A stretch of 64,000 bases of DNA from an uncultured Litoreibacter sp. (GCF_947501785.1 NZ_CANMXB010000001.1:2422501-2486500); one strand, 5' to 3'; numbered from the stretch's first letter, positions 35,191 through 44,413 are shown. A program made the numbers and translations. Notes: a model not told the origin generated them from the letters alone.

Positions 35191-36301
35191 GAAGGCCGTC
35201 TCCTAGAAAGTTCAGGGCGAGCACTGCGACGACGATGGCGCAGCCGGGCGCGATCAGAAGCCAAGGCGCCTCGATGATTGTGCGGATGTTCTGCGCCTCT
35301 TTCAGCAACGTACCCCATGAGACGATGGGCGGTTGAAGCCCGATGCCAAGGAACGACAGGGACGTTTCGGCAAGGATCATCAAAGGCACTGCAAGCGTCA
35401 GTGACGCAATGATATGGCTGGAGAAGCTCGGCACCATATGTTTGCGGATCACCTCCCAATCCGACAGGCCGTCAAGCCGGGCGGCGGTGATGAAGTCTTC
35501 CTTGCGCAGCGACAGAAATTTGCCCCGCACTTCCCGTGCTAGGGAGGTCCAGCCGATCATCGACACAATCAGCGTCACCACGAAATACGTCCTCAGTGGC
35601 GGCCAGCCCAACGGAATGGCGGCAGCCAGCCCCATCCAAAGCGGGATTGTCGGGATGGAGCGGAGGAATTCGATCACGCGTTGAATAACGTTGTCGAGCC
35701 AGCCACCGTAATACCCCGAGATGCCGCCAAGCGACACACCGATGAGCAGCGAAACGGCGACCCCGACCAACCCGATCGACATGGACACCTGCGTGCCAAT
35801 GATGATGCGGCTTAGAATATCGCGGCCCAGCCGGTCAGACCCCAGCAGGTAGAAAACGTCATCAGGGTCTTTCGGGCCAAACAAATGGCGGTCAACCTTG
35901 AACATACCCAGCAGTTCGTATTCGTGGCCCCTCACGAAAAATCCAAGCGGCATGGTCTTGTCCTCACGCACCTCGTAGCTGCGGCGCATGGTAGCCTGAT
36001 CCACCTTCATCTTCAGCGCTTTGGCATGCAGGTGGAACCGTCGGTCGCCATTGGCATCGGTGTGGAACAGGTGGATACCCTGCGGCGGCACAAAGATACC
36101 ACGGCGGTTGGTTTCGTCATGCGCTTCCGGCGCAAAGAAGTTCCCGAACAACGCGAGGATGTAAATGAACACAACCAACCAAAGGCTTACATAAGCTACC
36201 TTGTGACGCCTGAACTTGCGCCACATCAGGGCCCAGGGACCCAGCAGGACCGGGACCATTGGCGCGTCTTGAATGTCCGGGTGTGTGTCAGCGCTGCTCA
36301 T
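35162..36301 (-). CDS. OppC/DppC-type ABC permease
   Basis: This 379-residue permease has an N-terminal cytoplasmic lead, a first helix (about 38-55), a large periplasmic insert of about 110 residues, then the five-helix permease core with EAA-like motif AREVRGKFLSLRKEDFITAARLDG-type sequence (about 258-281; ends cited). The big periplasmic loop is typical of OppC-like proteins for larger ligands. It overlaps oppB by four bases. Confidence 0.9.
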   Translation of the reverse strand: MSSADTHPDIQDAPMVPVLLGPWALMWRKFRRHKVAYVSLWLVVFIYILALFGNFFAPEAHDETNRRGIFVPPQGIHLFHTDANGDRRFHLHAKALKMKVDQATMRRSYEVREDKTMPLGFFVRGHEYELLGMFKVDRHLFGPKDPDDVFYLLGSDRLGRDILSRIIIGTQVSMSIGLVGVAVSLLIGVSLGGISGYYGGWLDNVIQRVIEFLRSIPTIPLWMGLAAAIPLGWPPLRTYFVVTLIVSMIGWTSLAREVRGKFLSLRKEDFITAARLDGLSDWEVIRKHMVPSFSSHIIASLTLAVPLMILAETSLSFLGIGLQPPIVSWGTLLKEAQNIRTIIEAPWLLIAPGCAIVVAVLALNFLGDGLRDAADPHAH

Positions 36302-37281
36302 TGGTAACGTATCCTTGGGTCAATCCATGCCAGCAGCAGGTCCGAGATTAGGGTGCCCAGCACGGTCAACAGGCTGACAATAAGAATGAGTGAGCCGGCA
36401 AGGTACATGTCCTGCACCAGCAAGGCGCGCAGCAAAAGTGGCCCCGTCGTGGGCAGGTTCATGACGACTGCAACAATGATTTCGCCAGACACCAACGTGG
36501 GCAAAATCCACCCGATGGTGGACACAAACGGGTTTAGCGCCACCCGGACCGGGTAGCGCATGAGAAGTTGAAACTCCGACATGCCCTTGGCGCGCGCCGT
36601 CACCACGTAGGGGCGGTATAGCTCGTCCAGCAGATTGGCCCGCATGATGCGGATGAGGGCAGCGGCACCCGAGGTGCCAACCACGACGATCGGCATCCAG
36701 ATGTGTTTGAGCAGGTCGACGAACTTGTCCCAGCTCCATGGGGCGTCAATGTATTCGGGGCTGACCAGCCCGCCGACGCTTTGGCCGAAATACTTGAAGG
36801 CGACATACATCATCACCAGCGCCAGCAGGAAGTTCGGAACCGCAAGCCCGACGAAGCCAAAGAACGTCGCCACGTAATCGCCAACGGAATACTTCCGCAC
36901 GGCGGAATAGATCCCGATCGGCAGGGCGGTGATCCAGATGAACATCAATGTCAGGATCGAGATACCAAAGGTCCAACCAAGCCGGTCCCAAATCAGGTCA
37001 TTCACAGGGACATTTTTCTCAAAGGAAATGCCAAAATCCCAATGAAACAGGATGCCCTTCATCCATTTGAGGTACTGCACGTACATCGGCTGGCCGAGGC
37101 CGTATTGATCGGCCAATGCCTGCCGGGTGCCTTCGTCCAGACCGCCTGAATCCGCCAGCTCCGCGGCGAGCGTGTCCAGGTAATCCCCCGGCGGCAGCTG
37201 GATGATCGCAAATGTCACGACCGAAACCAGAAAGACGGTCGGGATCATGTAGAGAATGCGACGGATTAGAAAGTTCAGCAT
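36298..37281 (-). CDS. OppB/DppB-type ABC permease
   Basis: This 327-residue permease has an N-terminal helix, the PGDYLD sequence after it, and the EAA motif near VVTARAKGMSEFQLL. It ends in the conserved LLLAWIDPRIRY. It is first of the four transporter core genes, separated from the binding-protein gene by 134 bp containing a strong hairpin. Confidence 0.92.
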   Translation of the reverse strand: MLNFLIRRILYMIPTVFLVSVVTFAIIQLPPGDYLDTLAAELADSGGLDEGTRQALADQYGLGQPMYVQYLKWMKGILFHWDFGISFEKNVPVNDLIWDRLGWTFGISILTLMFIWITALPIGIYSAVRKYSVGDYVATFFGFVGLAVPNFLLALVMMYVAFKYFGQSVGGLVSPEYIDAPWSWDKFVDLLKHIWMPIVVVGTSGAAALIRIMRANLLDELYRPYVVTARAKGMSEFQLLMRYPVRVALNPFVSTIGWILPTLVSGEIIVAVVMNLPTTGPLLLRALLVQDMYLAGSLILIVSLLTVLGTLISDLLLAWIDPRIRYQ

Positions 37282-37336
37282 GGCCCGATCATCTGTTGCA
37301 GCACGTGCAGTATATAGCCAGAAGCGGCGAGAGAGG

Positions 37337-37370
37337 AGAGCAGCGCCAAGGGAGGAGATGGCGCTGCTCT
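37337..37370 (-). terminator. Stem-loop between binding protein and oppB genes
   Basis: AGAGCAGCGCC (37337-37347) and GGCGCTGCTCT (37360-37370) form a perfect 11-bp stem with a 12-base loop and no T-run. It probably stabilises the upstream binding-protein mRNA or attenuates oppBCDF. Confidence 0.65.
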
Positions 37371-37415
37371 GTCACTTACGGGCCGGCGTGGAAGAAACCG
37401 GCGCGCAATATCACA

Positions 37416-39350
37416 TCAAGGAAGGTTGGCACCGCCCTCGAAGTAGACCTGTGACGTGTATGGAGCCGGCGTCCAAAGCTGACCCGCAATCGGCATCGGA
37501 TCGACATAGTTGCGCACATTGTTGCGCACGACTCCGTAAGCACCGTCACTCTGAACAAGCCCGACCGTCAAAAGCTGGCTCGTCGCCTTCTCAATCAGGT
37601 CTTTCAAAGCTGCCTCCTGAACGGCCGTATCACCGCTTGTCGTGACGCCCCTATAAGCCTCGAACAGCTCCTTGATGCTTTCAGGTGGCTCGATGCCCTT
37701 GCTGTTATCGACGCCCCAAGCGGCCCATTTGGGCGCCCAGAAAACGGCCTGACCACGTGGTAGGTAGCAATCGGGGTTGGTGTAGGCATCCGCCAAACCG
37801 CCCCCACAGTTCCAAATGTAGGCATCGTGATCCCCGGCAGACGCGATTTCCTGCAGACGCGACCGATCCGAAGCGCGCACCTGGAAGTCGAGCCCCACAT
37901 CCTTTGCGTATTCCGCAACCAGCTCCATCACGTCGGGGTATTGGAACCCAAAGACATCAGCGACAAGGAAGACCAATGTAAAGCGGTTGCCGTCCGGTCC
38001 AAGCCGGTATCCGTCGCCATCTTTCTTATCCAGACCGATGCCGTCCAACAGCGCATTTGCCGCGTCAGGGTCGAACTCGGTGAACTGGGTCACCCACTTT
38101 TCATTGTAGACCGGCGACCGCTCATGCGGGGCAGTCTGACCGGGCTTGCCGGCCCCAAGGTAAACCAGGTCCACAATCTCCTGACGATCAACCGCATGGC
38201 TAACCGCTTTGCGGAAGTCCACCATGTTGACGATCTTGTTCTTGATCGGGTCCGGATTGTTGAGGTTGAACATCAGGATCGACTGGTTGGAGGGGATATC
38301 ACCCACCCCGAAGAAGTCATATTTCCCGCGTTCCTTATTGTCGGTCAGCGCCGCCAGATTTGACGGACGGCCAATGTGGCGGGCCATGTAGTCGATCTCG
38401 CCGTTGAAGGCCTTCAGCAAGATCGTTTCAGGGTCTTCGACCTGATCCCATGTGATCTGGTCAACATAGGGCAACTGGTTGCCAGCTTCGTCAACCTTCC
38501 AGAAATACGGGTTGCGTTCGGCAACCACGCGATCTGAAGAGCCATAGGCGTTCTTGGTCTTCCAAGGGTGCAATGTTGGCCGGTCAGCGTTTTGCCAAAA
38601 CAGCGGCGTATGCATCGGACCCGCCTTGAGATTGAACAGTTGCACCCAGTCGGCAGCTGCCGGTTCGGCATCAATCAGTGCCTGAATGTCCAAGTTGTAC
38701 TTCTCATGAAACTGGCTGAGGTAGTGCTTCGGATAAACAACCGGGTAGTAGCCGAAGCCGTAGGCCATGTTCTGGATGAACAAGCCGTTAGGCTGGCTGA
38801 ATTTGAACTCGACGGTTGTTGCGTCGATTTTGGAGACCTGAACCGGGCCACCCGCGTCCACATAATTTGGATGTTTCGAGGGCGTCAGCTTGTCGTCCAT
38901 GAAAACTTCGTACCAGAACATGATATCGTCGGCGGTGAATGGCTCGCCGTCGGACCAGCGCATGCCCTCGCGCAGCTTGAATGTGTAGGTTGTCGCGTCG
39001 TCGGAAACAGTCCAGCTTTCAGCGATGTTGGGTTTCACCTCGCTCCAGTCATGGCTCCAACGCACCAAAAGCTCGGTGCCGATTTGGCGCAGGATGTTGT
39101 GCTGATCGCCACCACCAAGAATGGCGCGCCGTAGCGTGCCGCCATATTCGCCAATGCTGTCCAGCGTCTCCATAACCATCGGGGTTGACGGCAAGCGGTC
39201 GTCAACCGCTGGCAGCTCGTTGGCCGCTACTTTTTCAGCCAGCATCGGCGCTTCCTCAAACGCGAATGCAGGCAGCGCGACAGTGGCGGTTAGCGCCATG
39301 CCCATTGCAGTGGAGCGTATGAGCCCCCGTTGTCCTCGTTTCATCAACAT
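37416..39350 (-). CDS. Family 5 extracellular solute-binding protein
   Basis: This 644-residue SBP_bac_5 protein has a Sec signal (about 1-30, ALPAFAFEE). Large size and the motifs YTFKLREGMRWSDGEPFTADD and AVDRQEIVDLVYLG are typical of the long subgroup that binds oligosaccharides or other non-peptide ligands as often as peptides. ATG 39350 follows GGAGGAG by six bases. With a DgoD-like dehydratase as the preceding gene, a sugar-acid conjugate is a more likely ligand than a peptide; this is inference. Confidence 0.9.
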   Translation of the reverse strand: MLMKRGQRGLIRSTAMGMALTATVALPAFAFEEAPMLAEKVAANELPAVDDRLPSTPMVMETLDSIGEYGGTLRRAILGGGDQHNILRQIGTELLVRWSHDWSEVKPNIAESWTVSDDATTYTFKLREGMRWSDGEPFTADDIMFWYEVFMDDKLTPSKHPNYVDAGGPVQVSKIDATTVEFKFSQPNGLFIQNMAYGFGYYPVVYPKHYLSQFHEKYNLDIQALIDAEPAAADWVQLFNLKAGPMHTPLFWQNADRPTLHPWKTKNAYGSSDRVVAERNPYFWKVDEAGNQLPYVDQITWDQVEDPETILLKAFNGEIDYMARHIGRPSNLAALTDNKERGKYDFFGVGDIPSNQSILMFNLNNPDPIKNKIVNMVDFRKAVSHAVDRQEIVDLVYLGAGKPGQTAPHERSPVYNEKWVTQFTEFDPDAANALLDGIGLDKKDGDGYRLGPDGNRFTLVFLVADVFGFQYPDVMELVAEYAKDVGLDFQVRASDRSRLQEIASAGDHDAYIWNCGGGLADAYTNPDCYLPRGQAVFWAPKWAAWGVDNSKGIEPPESIKELFEAYRGVTTSGDTAVQEAALKDLIEKATSQLLTVGLVQSDGAYGVVRNNVRNYVDPMPIAGQLWTPAPYTSQVYFEGGANLP

Positions 39351-39383
39351 AATTTTCTCCTCCAAGATTATCAGTTTTTTGGG

Positions 39384-40586
39384 TCACCAGTTGGTGACAG
39401 AACCATCGGGCCGTCTGAGATGCGGACCTTCCAGATGCGTCACTGTTTGATTGGCTATAGCCGCTTCATTCACCTCGACGCCCAGGCCCGGGGTGTCGGG
39501 CACTTTGTACACCGCGCCACTGAGTTCGATTTGCGTCGGGAATATTTCCGGGTCATGGAACCCGAGACTTTCAACCGGGGATTGGCGGGTTTCGGCCCAG
39601 CTGAAATTCGGGACGGCGGCGCCCAAATGAACCGTCGCGGCGGTGCAAATAGGGCCAAGCGGGTTGTGCGGCATCAGGTCGACATAGAAACGTTCTGACC
39701 AGCCTGCGATCTTCATCGCTTCGGTAAAGCCACCGACATTGCAAACATCCATCCGCATGTATTGGGTGAGACCCTGCTCCAGATACGGCGCGGCTTGCCA
39801 CTTCGAGGCGAACTCTTCCCCAATCGCAAGCGGGATAGTCGTCATCTTTTGGAGCGCATGGTAGGTTTCCGGGCTTTCGCAGCGGATAGGTTCTTCCAGA
39901 AAGTTCAATGTTCCGGCAGGCAACAGATCGCAGAGATAGGCGACCTCGGGCACGCTGAACCGGTGGTGCAGGTCAATGCCAAGATGGATATCCGGTCCAA
40001 TCTCTTCCCGTACTGCGATCAGCTCTTTCGCTGTAGCGGCCAATGACGAACGGGGGTCAAACACCTCGTTACCGTCGAAGCTGCCTGGATAGGTGCGGAT
40101 GCAATCCCAACCGGCATCCACAAGCTTGCGCGCGTCCGCGACTTGCCCCTCAATAGTGTTGGCCATTGTGCTGGCGAAACTTGGCACGACGTCGCGGTGC
40201 CGGCCTCCCAACAGCTGATACACGGGAACCCCGAGCCGTTTGCCCAATGCATCATGCAACGCAATGTCGATGGCTGACAGCGCTGACGTCAAGACGCGCC
40301 CGCCCTCAAAATACTGACCGCGGTAGCATTCCTGCCAAATCCGACCAATGCGGCGGCTATCCTGCCCGACAAGAAAACTGGCAAAATGGTCGATGGTCGC
40401 TGCAACAGAATTTTCGCGCGATGACATGCCAGACTCGCCCCACCCGAAGGTTCCGTCTTCCATGGTCACTTTCACCAGAAGCTGGTTGCGGGCTCCAACG
40501 CGGGCGCTGACAGGTCTGATTTCAGCAATCCGTGCTGCCCGGTCCGCCGCGCCAAGCCGGCCTTCTCTGTCGCCCAACATTTCCAT
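39384..40586 (-). CDS. DgoD/RspA-type enolase-superfamily dehydratase
   Basis: This 400-residue enolase-superfamily protein of the galactonate/mannonate dehydratase group has metal ligands in GIDLHHRFS (Asp, with His as base), LNFLEEP and GEEFASKW, and the second catalytic His in MPHNPLGP. It likely dehydrates an aldonate to a 2-keto-3-deoxy acid. ATG 40586 follows GGGAGGGGCT; an ATG 13 codons upstream lacks an RBS. It is first in the operon with the binding protein and oppBCDF, divergent from a GntR regulator. Confidence 0.88.
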   Translation of the reverse strand: MEMLGDREGRLGAADRAARIAEIRPVSARVGARNQLLVKVTMEDGTFGWGESGMSSRENSVAATIDHFASFLVGQDSRRIGRIWQECYRGQYFEGGRVLTSALSAIDIALHDALGKRLGVPVYQLLGGRHRDVVPSFASTMANTIEGQVADARKLVDAGWDCIRTYPGSFDGNEVFDPRSSLAATAKELIAVREEIGPDIHLGIDLHHRFSVPEVAYLCDLLPAGTLNFLEEPIRCESPETYHALQKMTTIPLAIGEEFASKWQAAPYLEQGLTQYMRMDVCNVGGFTEAMKIAGWSERFYVDLMPHNPLGPICTAATVHLGAAVPNFSWAETRQSPVESLGFHDPEIFPTQIELSGAVYKVPDTPGLGVEVNEAAIANQTVTHLEGPHLRRPDGSVTNW

Positions 40587-40633
40587 AGCCCCTCCCGTGA
40601 GCGAATCTTTCACCTTTTGTAGCATTATTTTTT

Positions 40634-40654
40634 ACAAATCGTCGACTATTTTGT
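40634..40654. promoter_or_regulatory. Candidate GntR-family operator
   Basis: ACAAA and TTTGT arms (40634-40638 and 40650-40654) flank a GTCGAC centre in the AT-rich 171-bp spacer between the divergent dehydratase and gntR genes. The arms and the centre are offset by half a base, so the symmetry is imperfect and the call is tentative. Confidence 0.35.
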
Positions 40655-40757
40655 TAATTTAAAATTTTATACTAGCGTTTTCAGGCGCTAAACGGTGGAT
40701 CGAGCGCGAATTTTCGACTAACCTCACCTAGATGATCGAAGAAGGGTTCCCTCAAAA

Positions 40758-41417
40758 ATGACCACAAATAGCCGCGCCCCTGACTCGGAGAACACGCTGT
40801 ACGAAGCGATCCTTGAGGACATTTACAGCGGCACATTGAAGGGCGGCGAACGTTTGAAGGTATCGGAACTTGCGGACCGCTTTGGTGTCAGCACAAGCCC
40901 AATCCGCGAGGTGCTGCGTCAGATGCAAGGTGAGGGATTCGTCGAAATCCACCAAAATCGCGGGGCAACCATCAAACTGGCCGATGCCAGCACAATTCAG
41001 AACATCTTCGAGGTTCTGCAGCTTCTAGAACCCTATTTCGTGGGATGGTTTGCGGATTACGCCCAACCGCAGATGGTCGAAGAAATGGCGCTGATACAGG
41101 AGCAGATAAAAGCGACACCGGTGAATGACCAACTGGCTTTCCGCAAACTGGATTTCGAATTCCACTGGTCCATTTGCAAACGGCATTACAATCAGGTCGC
41201 CGCCAAGACGTGGCGCAATCTACGGACGGCGCTCAACGTACATGCGGCAGACCTGCGCATAAGCCCCGTGCGATACCAGGCCATCCTTGAAGATCACGAT
41301 GCGCTGCTGGCGGCGTTTAAGGTGAACGATGCTGCACAGGCCGACGCCGTCATTCGCAAACACATTGACGGGTCTTTTGTTCAAATGTCCCAGCAGATGC
41401 GGGCCATCGGGCTCTGA
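40758..41417 (+). CDS. GntR/FCD-family transcriptional regulator
   Basis: This 219-residue protein has an N-terminal winged helix (about 10-75; LKGGERLKVSELADRFGVSTSPIREVL) and a C-terminal FCD ligand-binding domain (about 85-215) with candidate metal-site residues in DFEFHWSIC and H-containing motifs near the end. It probably controls the divergent dehydratase-opp operon in response to a sugar acid. Confidence 0.9.
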   Translation: MTTNSRAPDSENTLYEAILEDIYSGTLKGGERLKVSELADRFGVSTSPIREVLRQMQGEGFVEIHQNRGATIKLADASTIQNIFEVLQLLEPYFVGWFADYAQPQMVEEMALIQEQIKATPVNDQLAFRKLDFEFHWSICKRHYNQVAAKTWRNLRTALNVHAADLRISPVRYQAILEDHDALLAAFKVNDAAQADAVIRKHIDGSFVQMSQQMRAIGL

Positions 41418-41648
41418 GCGCCGCGGCAGCCAAGATGCCGGCGTCCTTTGCTGTTCTGAAGGTCTGCCCCGGATCATCGCACAAAACGCGACGCTTGCGC
41501 CGCCTTGAAACCCACGCATAATTAGACCTATCAGGTGACCATCACCCTACTGTGGTGTCGGCGATCAATTGGCCCAACCCGCCCGACAAGGATCACTTTG
41601 GTCGGCACCGTTCCTAAATGAGACAAGCAGTCAGGACGTAACCGCGAG

Positions 41649-42920
41649 ATGCCCGAGAATGCCAAACCCTCAGCGCTCTGCCGATCCTGCCTGACCCAAT
41701 TTGGCGGCGGCCTGCGTTGCCCTTCCTGTGCGTCGCCGCGCGTGATCTCCCACCCAGAGCTATTTGATCTGTCCATCGCGCATATGGATTGTGATGCGTT
41801 CTATGCCTCGGTGGAAAAACGCGACAACCCGGAGCTGCGCGACAAGCCGGTGATCATTGGCGGCGGCAGACGCGGCGTGGTTTCAACCGCCTGCTACATT
41901 GCGCGCATCAAGGGCGTGCGCTCGGCAATGCCCATGTTCAAAGCGCTCAAGCTCTGCCCGGAGGCGGTTGTCGTACGCGGACGCATGGATGTCTATGTCT
42001 CGGTCTCCAAGCAGATCCGCGCCATGATGGAAGACCTGACCCCCGCGATTGAGCCACTTTCGCTGGACGAGGCATTTCTTGACCTCACCGGAACCGAGCG
42101 GCTGCACCATGCCCCGCCGGTGGTGATGCTGGCGAAGCTGGTCAATCGCATGGAGGCAGAGCTGGGCATTTCCGGCTCTATCGGCCTCAGCCACAACAAG
42201 TTCCTGGCCAAAGTTGCCTCCGACCTCGACAAACCTCGCGGGCTGTCGATCATCGGCAAGGCGGAAACCGATGACTTCCTGCGCGACAAGCCTGTCTCGA
42301 TGATCTGGGGCGTCGGGGCCGTCACGCGCGAAAGCCTCGAAAAGGCGGGCATCCGCACGTTTTCTGATCTTTTGCGCTGGGACCGCAAGGATCTAGGCGC
42401 AAGATTTGGGTCCATGGGGGACCGGCTATGGCATCTTGCGCGCGGTCAGGACCGGCGCAGCGTATCAGCGCACACCCCCGTAAAGGGCATCTCCAACGAG
42501 ACGACCTTCCATGATGACACCGCCAGCATCGATATTCTCGACGGCCATATCTGGCGCATGTCCGAAAAAGTTGCCGACCGCGCCAAGGCGAAAGGCATCG
42601 CCGGGCGGGTCGTCAATCTCAAGCTGAAGACCGCGGAGTTCAAGCTCGTCACCAAGCGCCTATCGCTGAGGGACCCAACTCAACTGGCCGACAAAATCTA
42701 CCGAACGGCCCGGCAGCTGTTTGACCAGGTTGGACCCCAGGGGCCTTACCGCCTGCTGGGTGTCGGCATCTCTGACCTCGTCGCTGAAGACGGTGCCGAC
42801 CGGTCCGGCGACCTGCTGGACCCTGATGCAAATAAGCGCTCAGACGCGGAACGCGCGACTGATAAGATCCGTGACCGGTTCGGCCCCGACGCCATCACCA
42901 AAGGCCGCGCGCTGCGTTAA
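41649..42920 (+). CDS. dinB: DNA polymerase IV with N-terminal Cys4 extension
   Basis: This 423-residue Y-family translesion polymerase has the catalytic carboxylates in AHMDCDAFYASVE (about 44-56) and SLDEAFLD (about 137-144), VVSTACYIARIKG finger residues, and a GVGAVTRESLEKAG helix-hairpin-helix. Before the polymerase core, about 35 residues contain CRSC...CPSC (Cys at about 11, 14, 24 and 27), a zinc-ribbon-like addition absent from E. coli DinB. ATG 41649 includes this extension. I found no clear alphaproteobacterial LexA box in the 231 bp upstream. Confidence 0.94.
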   Translation: MPENAKPSALCRSCLTQFGGGLRCPSCASPRVISHPELFDLSIAHMDCDAFYASVEKRDNPELRDKPVIIGGGRRGVVSTACYIARIKGVRSAMPMFKALKLCPEAVVVRGRMDVYVSVSKQIRAMMEDLTPAIEPLSLDEAFLDLTGTERLHHAPPVVMLAKLVNRMEAELGISGSIGLSHNKFLAKVASDLDKPRGLSIIGKAETDDFLRDKPVSMIWGVGAVTRESLEKAGIRTFSDLLRWDRKDLGARFGSMGDRLWHLARGQDRRSVSAHTPVKGISNETTFHDDTASIDILDGHIWRMSEKVADRAKAKGIAGRVVNLKLKTAEFKLVTKRLSLRDPTQLADKIYRTARQLFDQVGPQGPYRLLGVGISDLVAEDGADRSGDLLDPDANKRSDAERATDKIRDRFGPDAITKGRALR

Positions 42921-42935
42921 GCTGGCTCCATTTGG

Positions 42936-42970
42936 GTTCAAATACTCTGGGGTTTGGGGCAAAGCCCCAA
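42936..42970. repeat. Intergenic CAAATACTC element with GGGGC/GCCCC hairpin
   Basis: CAAATACTCTGGGG is followed by TTGGGGC-AAA-GCCCCAA (42954-42970) between the convergent dinB and N-formylglutamate amidohydrolase genes. I recall similar CAAATACTC-plus-hairpin elements between genes of many Rhodobacterales. It has no T-run, so any terminator role is weak. Confidence 0.45.
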
Positions 42971-43025
42971 GTCTGCGCGACAGCGCAAAAACATCATGCG
43001 CGCGCAGCGCCCAATCAGGTCACGC

Positions 43026-43886
43026 CTATTCCGCTGCAACCCGCAGCTTCTTGCGTCCGATCTCGGAAATCTCGGCGACCACACGGGTCATCAAGGCCCG
43101 GAAATTGTCAAAATTTCCGTTCGGGCGAACCCGCATTTCATTCATGTACAACGACCGGTCAATCTCGATCTGCACCGCGTGCTGGCGTCGCGACGGGCGG
43201 CCGTAATGCTGCGTGGTGAACGCGCCGGCGAAGGGCGCGTTGCGGCTGACCCGCAAACCGGCTTCCAGAAAAATCGTCTCAATCCTTTCAACAATAGCGC
43301 TGTCGGCAGAGGCCCCAAAGCGGTCGCCAAGCACGACCTCGGGGCGGGCCAACCCCGATTGGGTGACGGCGTCCACGGCCTCATGCGGCATCGAGTGGCA
43401 ATCGATCAAAATGGCCTCGCCAAAGTCGCGCCGTGTGTCGCTCATCAATTCGGCCAGCTGATCATGATAGGGCCGCCAATACTCAGATATCCGGGCATGC
43501 GCCTCGCTGAGCTTTAACTTACCGCGGTAAATCGCCCGCCCGTTTGACACCACCCTTGGGATCACCCCCAACCCGCTGGCGATCCGGGGATTGTGACTAA
43601 CCTGGTGCACACCCTCGATCACAGCCGGGTCCAACTCGTCCGAGGCACGGTTCAAATCCAAAAACGCGCGCGGCATCCGGGCGGCCAACAAAGCCGCGCC
43701 GCAGGACGGCGCCGAGGCAATCAACATGTCCATAAACGCGTCCTCAGAAGACCGGATCGCCAGCTCGTCTAGCTCCGACCGGCGCAGGAAAGACCACGGG
43801 TAGTCGCGTCCCGAATGCGGGCTGGCAAATATCACCGAGGTGGACTGGACATCCGGAAGGGTCAGTTTGAACGCGTCTTTGGCCAT
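43026..43886 (-). CDS. N-formylglutamate amidohydrolase family protein
   Basis: This 286-residue protein has the ASPHSGRDYP motif near residue 22-31, the DLNRASDELDP region and a Zn-type DCHSMPHE motif near residue 165, matching the HutG-like N-formylglutamate deformylase family. This last step of one histidine-degradation route releases formate and glutamate. No hut genes are nearby, so the true substrate may be another N-acyl amino acid. It is monocistronic and convergent with dinB. Confidence 0.85.
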   Translation of the reverse strand: MAKDAFKLTLPDVQSTSVIFASPHSGRDYPWSFLRRSELDELAIRSSEDAFMDMLIASAPSCGAALLAARMPRAFLDLNRASDELDPAVIEGVHQVSHNPRIASGLGVIPRVVSNGRAIYRGKLKLSEAHARISEYWRPYHDQLAELMSDTRRDFGEAILIDCHSMPHEAVDAVTQSGLARPEVVLGDRFGASADSAIVERIETIFLEAGLRVSRNAPFAGAFTTQHYGRPSRRQHAVQIEIDRSLYMNEMRVRPNGNFDNFRALMTRVVAEISEIGRKKLRVAAE

Positions 43887-43939
43887 GTAGGCTCCTTTGC
43901 ACCTAACTATAGGCCTTTTTGTGGCGACTTCAAAAGCCC

Positions 43940-43968
43940 TTGAACCGTATTCCGACTCCTTCTATAGA
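43940..43968 (+). promoter_or_regulatory. Probable sigma-70 promoter for tRNA-Val
   Basis: TTGAAC (43940-43945) and TATAGA (43963-43968) are separated by 17 bp, about 65 bp upstream of the tRNA. Confidence 0.6.
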
Positions 43969-44034
43969 GCGCGGACCCCCCGTGCTCTGGCGCGGCCCAC
44001 ATGCTGTGGACTCGACGGAAAATAGGGGTTAGAT

Positions 44035-44109
44035 GGGCGCTTAGCTCAGTGGTAGAGCACTTCGTTGACATCGAAGGGGTCACTAGTTCGAACCTAGTAG
44101 TGCCCACCA
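44035..44109 (+). tRNA. tRNA-Val (GAC anticodon)
   Basis: This is a 75-nt cloverleaf with encoded CCA. Acceptor stem GGGCGCT pairs with AGTGCCC (one G-U). The D-arm is GCTC...GAGC, the anticodon stem is CTTCG/CGAAG with loop TTGACAT giving GAC, and the T-arm holds the GTTCGAA loop. It decodes GUC valine. Confidence 0.95.
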
Positions 44110-44181
44110 TCGAAATTCCGCCTCGTTGAGGCAAACTGAAACCAGAAGGCGCAAGCGCGCTGGACGAAATGGAGAACGGAC

Positions 44182-44307
44182 ATGAAGGTCAAGAACTCGC
44201 TTCGCTCCCTGAAGTCGCGCCACCGGGATTGCCGGATTGTGCGCCGCAAGGGCCGCGTCTATGTGATCAACAAGACGCAACCCCGGTTCAAGGCTCGCCA
44301 GGGCTAA
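44182..44307 (+). CDS. rpmJ: Ribosomal protein L36
   Basis: This 41-residue basic protein starts [17 protein letters not shown] and has [22 protein letters not shown] at its end (cited by its ends), the standard long-type bacterial L36. It has one Cys rather than the zinc CxxC set, so it is the zinc-independent paralogue form. GGAGAACGGAC precedes the ATG. It lies 72 bp after tRNA-Val and is followed by a strong terminator. Confidence 0.95.
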   Translation: MKVKNSLRSLKSRHRDCRIVRRKGRVYVINKTQPRFKARQG

Positions 44308-44331
44308 ACCGAAAGCACATCGCTTACGAAG

Positions 44332-44357
44332 AAACCGCCTTAGGGGCGGTTTTTTTG
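44332..44357 (+). terminator. Rho-independent terminator after rpmJ
   Basis: AAACCGCC-TTAG-GGGCGGTTT leads into T7, about 25 bp past the rpmJ stop. Confidence 0.92.
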
Positions 44358-44381
44358 TGCGCGGCAGAAAGGTCTCGTCCA

Positions 44382-44413
44382 AATAAAACGGGCCCCGCAT
44401 CACCAGGGCCCGC
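44382..44413 (-). terminator. Rho-independent terminator of small secreted protein copy 3
   Basis: On the minus strand CGGGCCCTGGTGATGCGGGGCCCG is followed by TTTTATT, about 70 bp past the stop at 44483. Confidence 0.85.

Noticed and set aside
41418-41648. LexA/SOS box upstream of dinB
   Set aside because: No GTTC-N7-GTTC or GAAC-N7-GAAC pair found; the nearest words match only one half-site.
42954-42970. Bidirectional terminator between dinB and the N-formylglutamate amidohydrolase gene
   Set aside because: The stem is short (7 bp) and neither side has a T-run; kept only as a repeat element.
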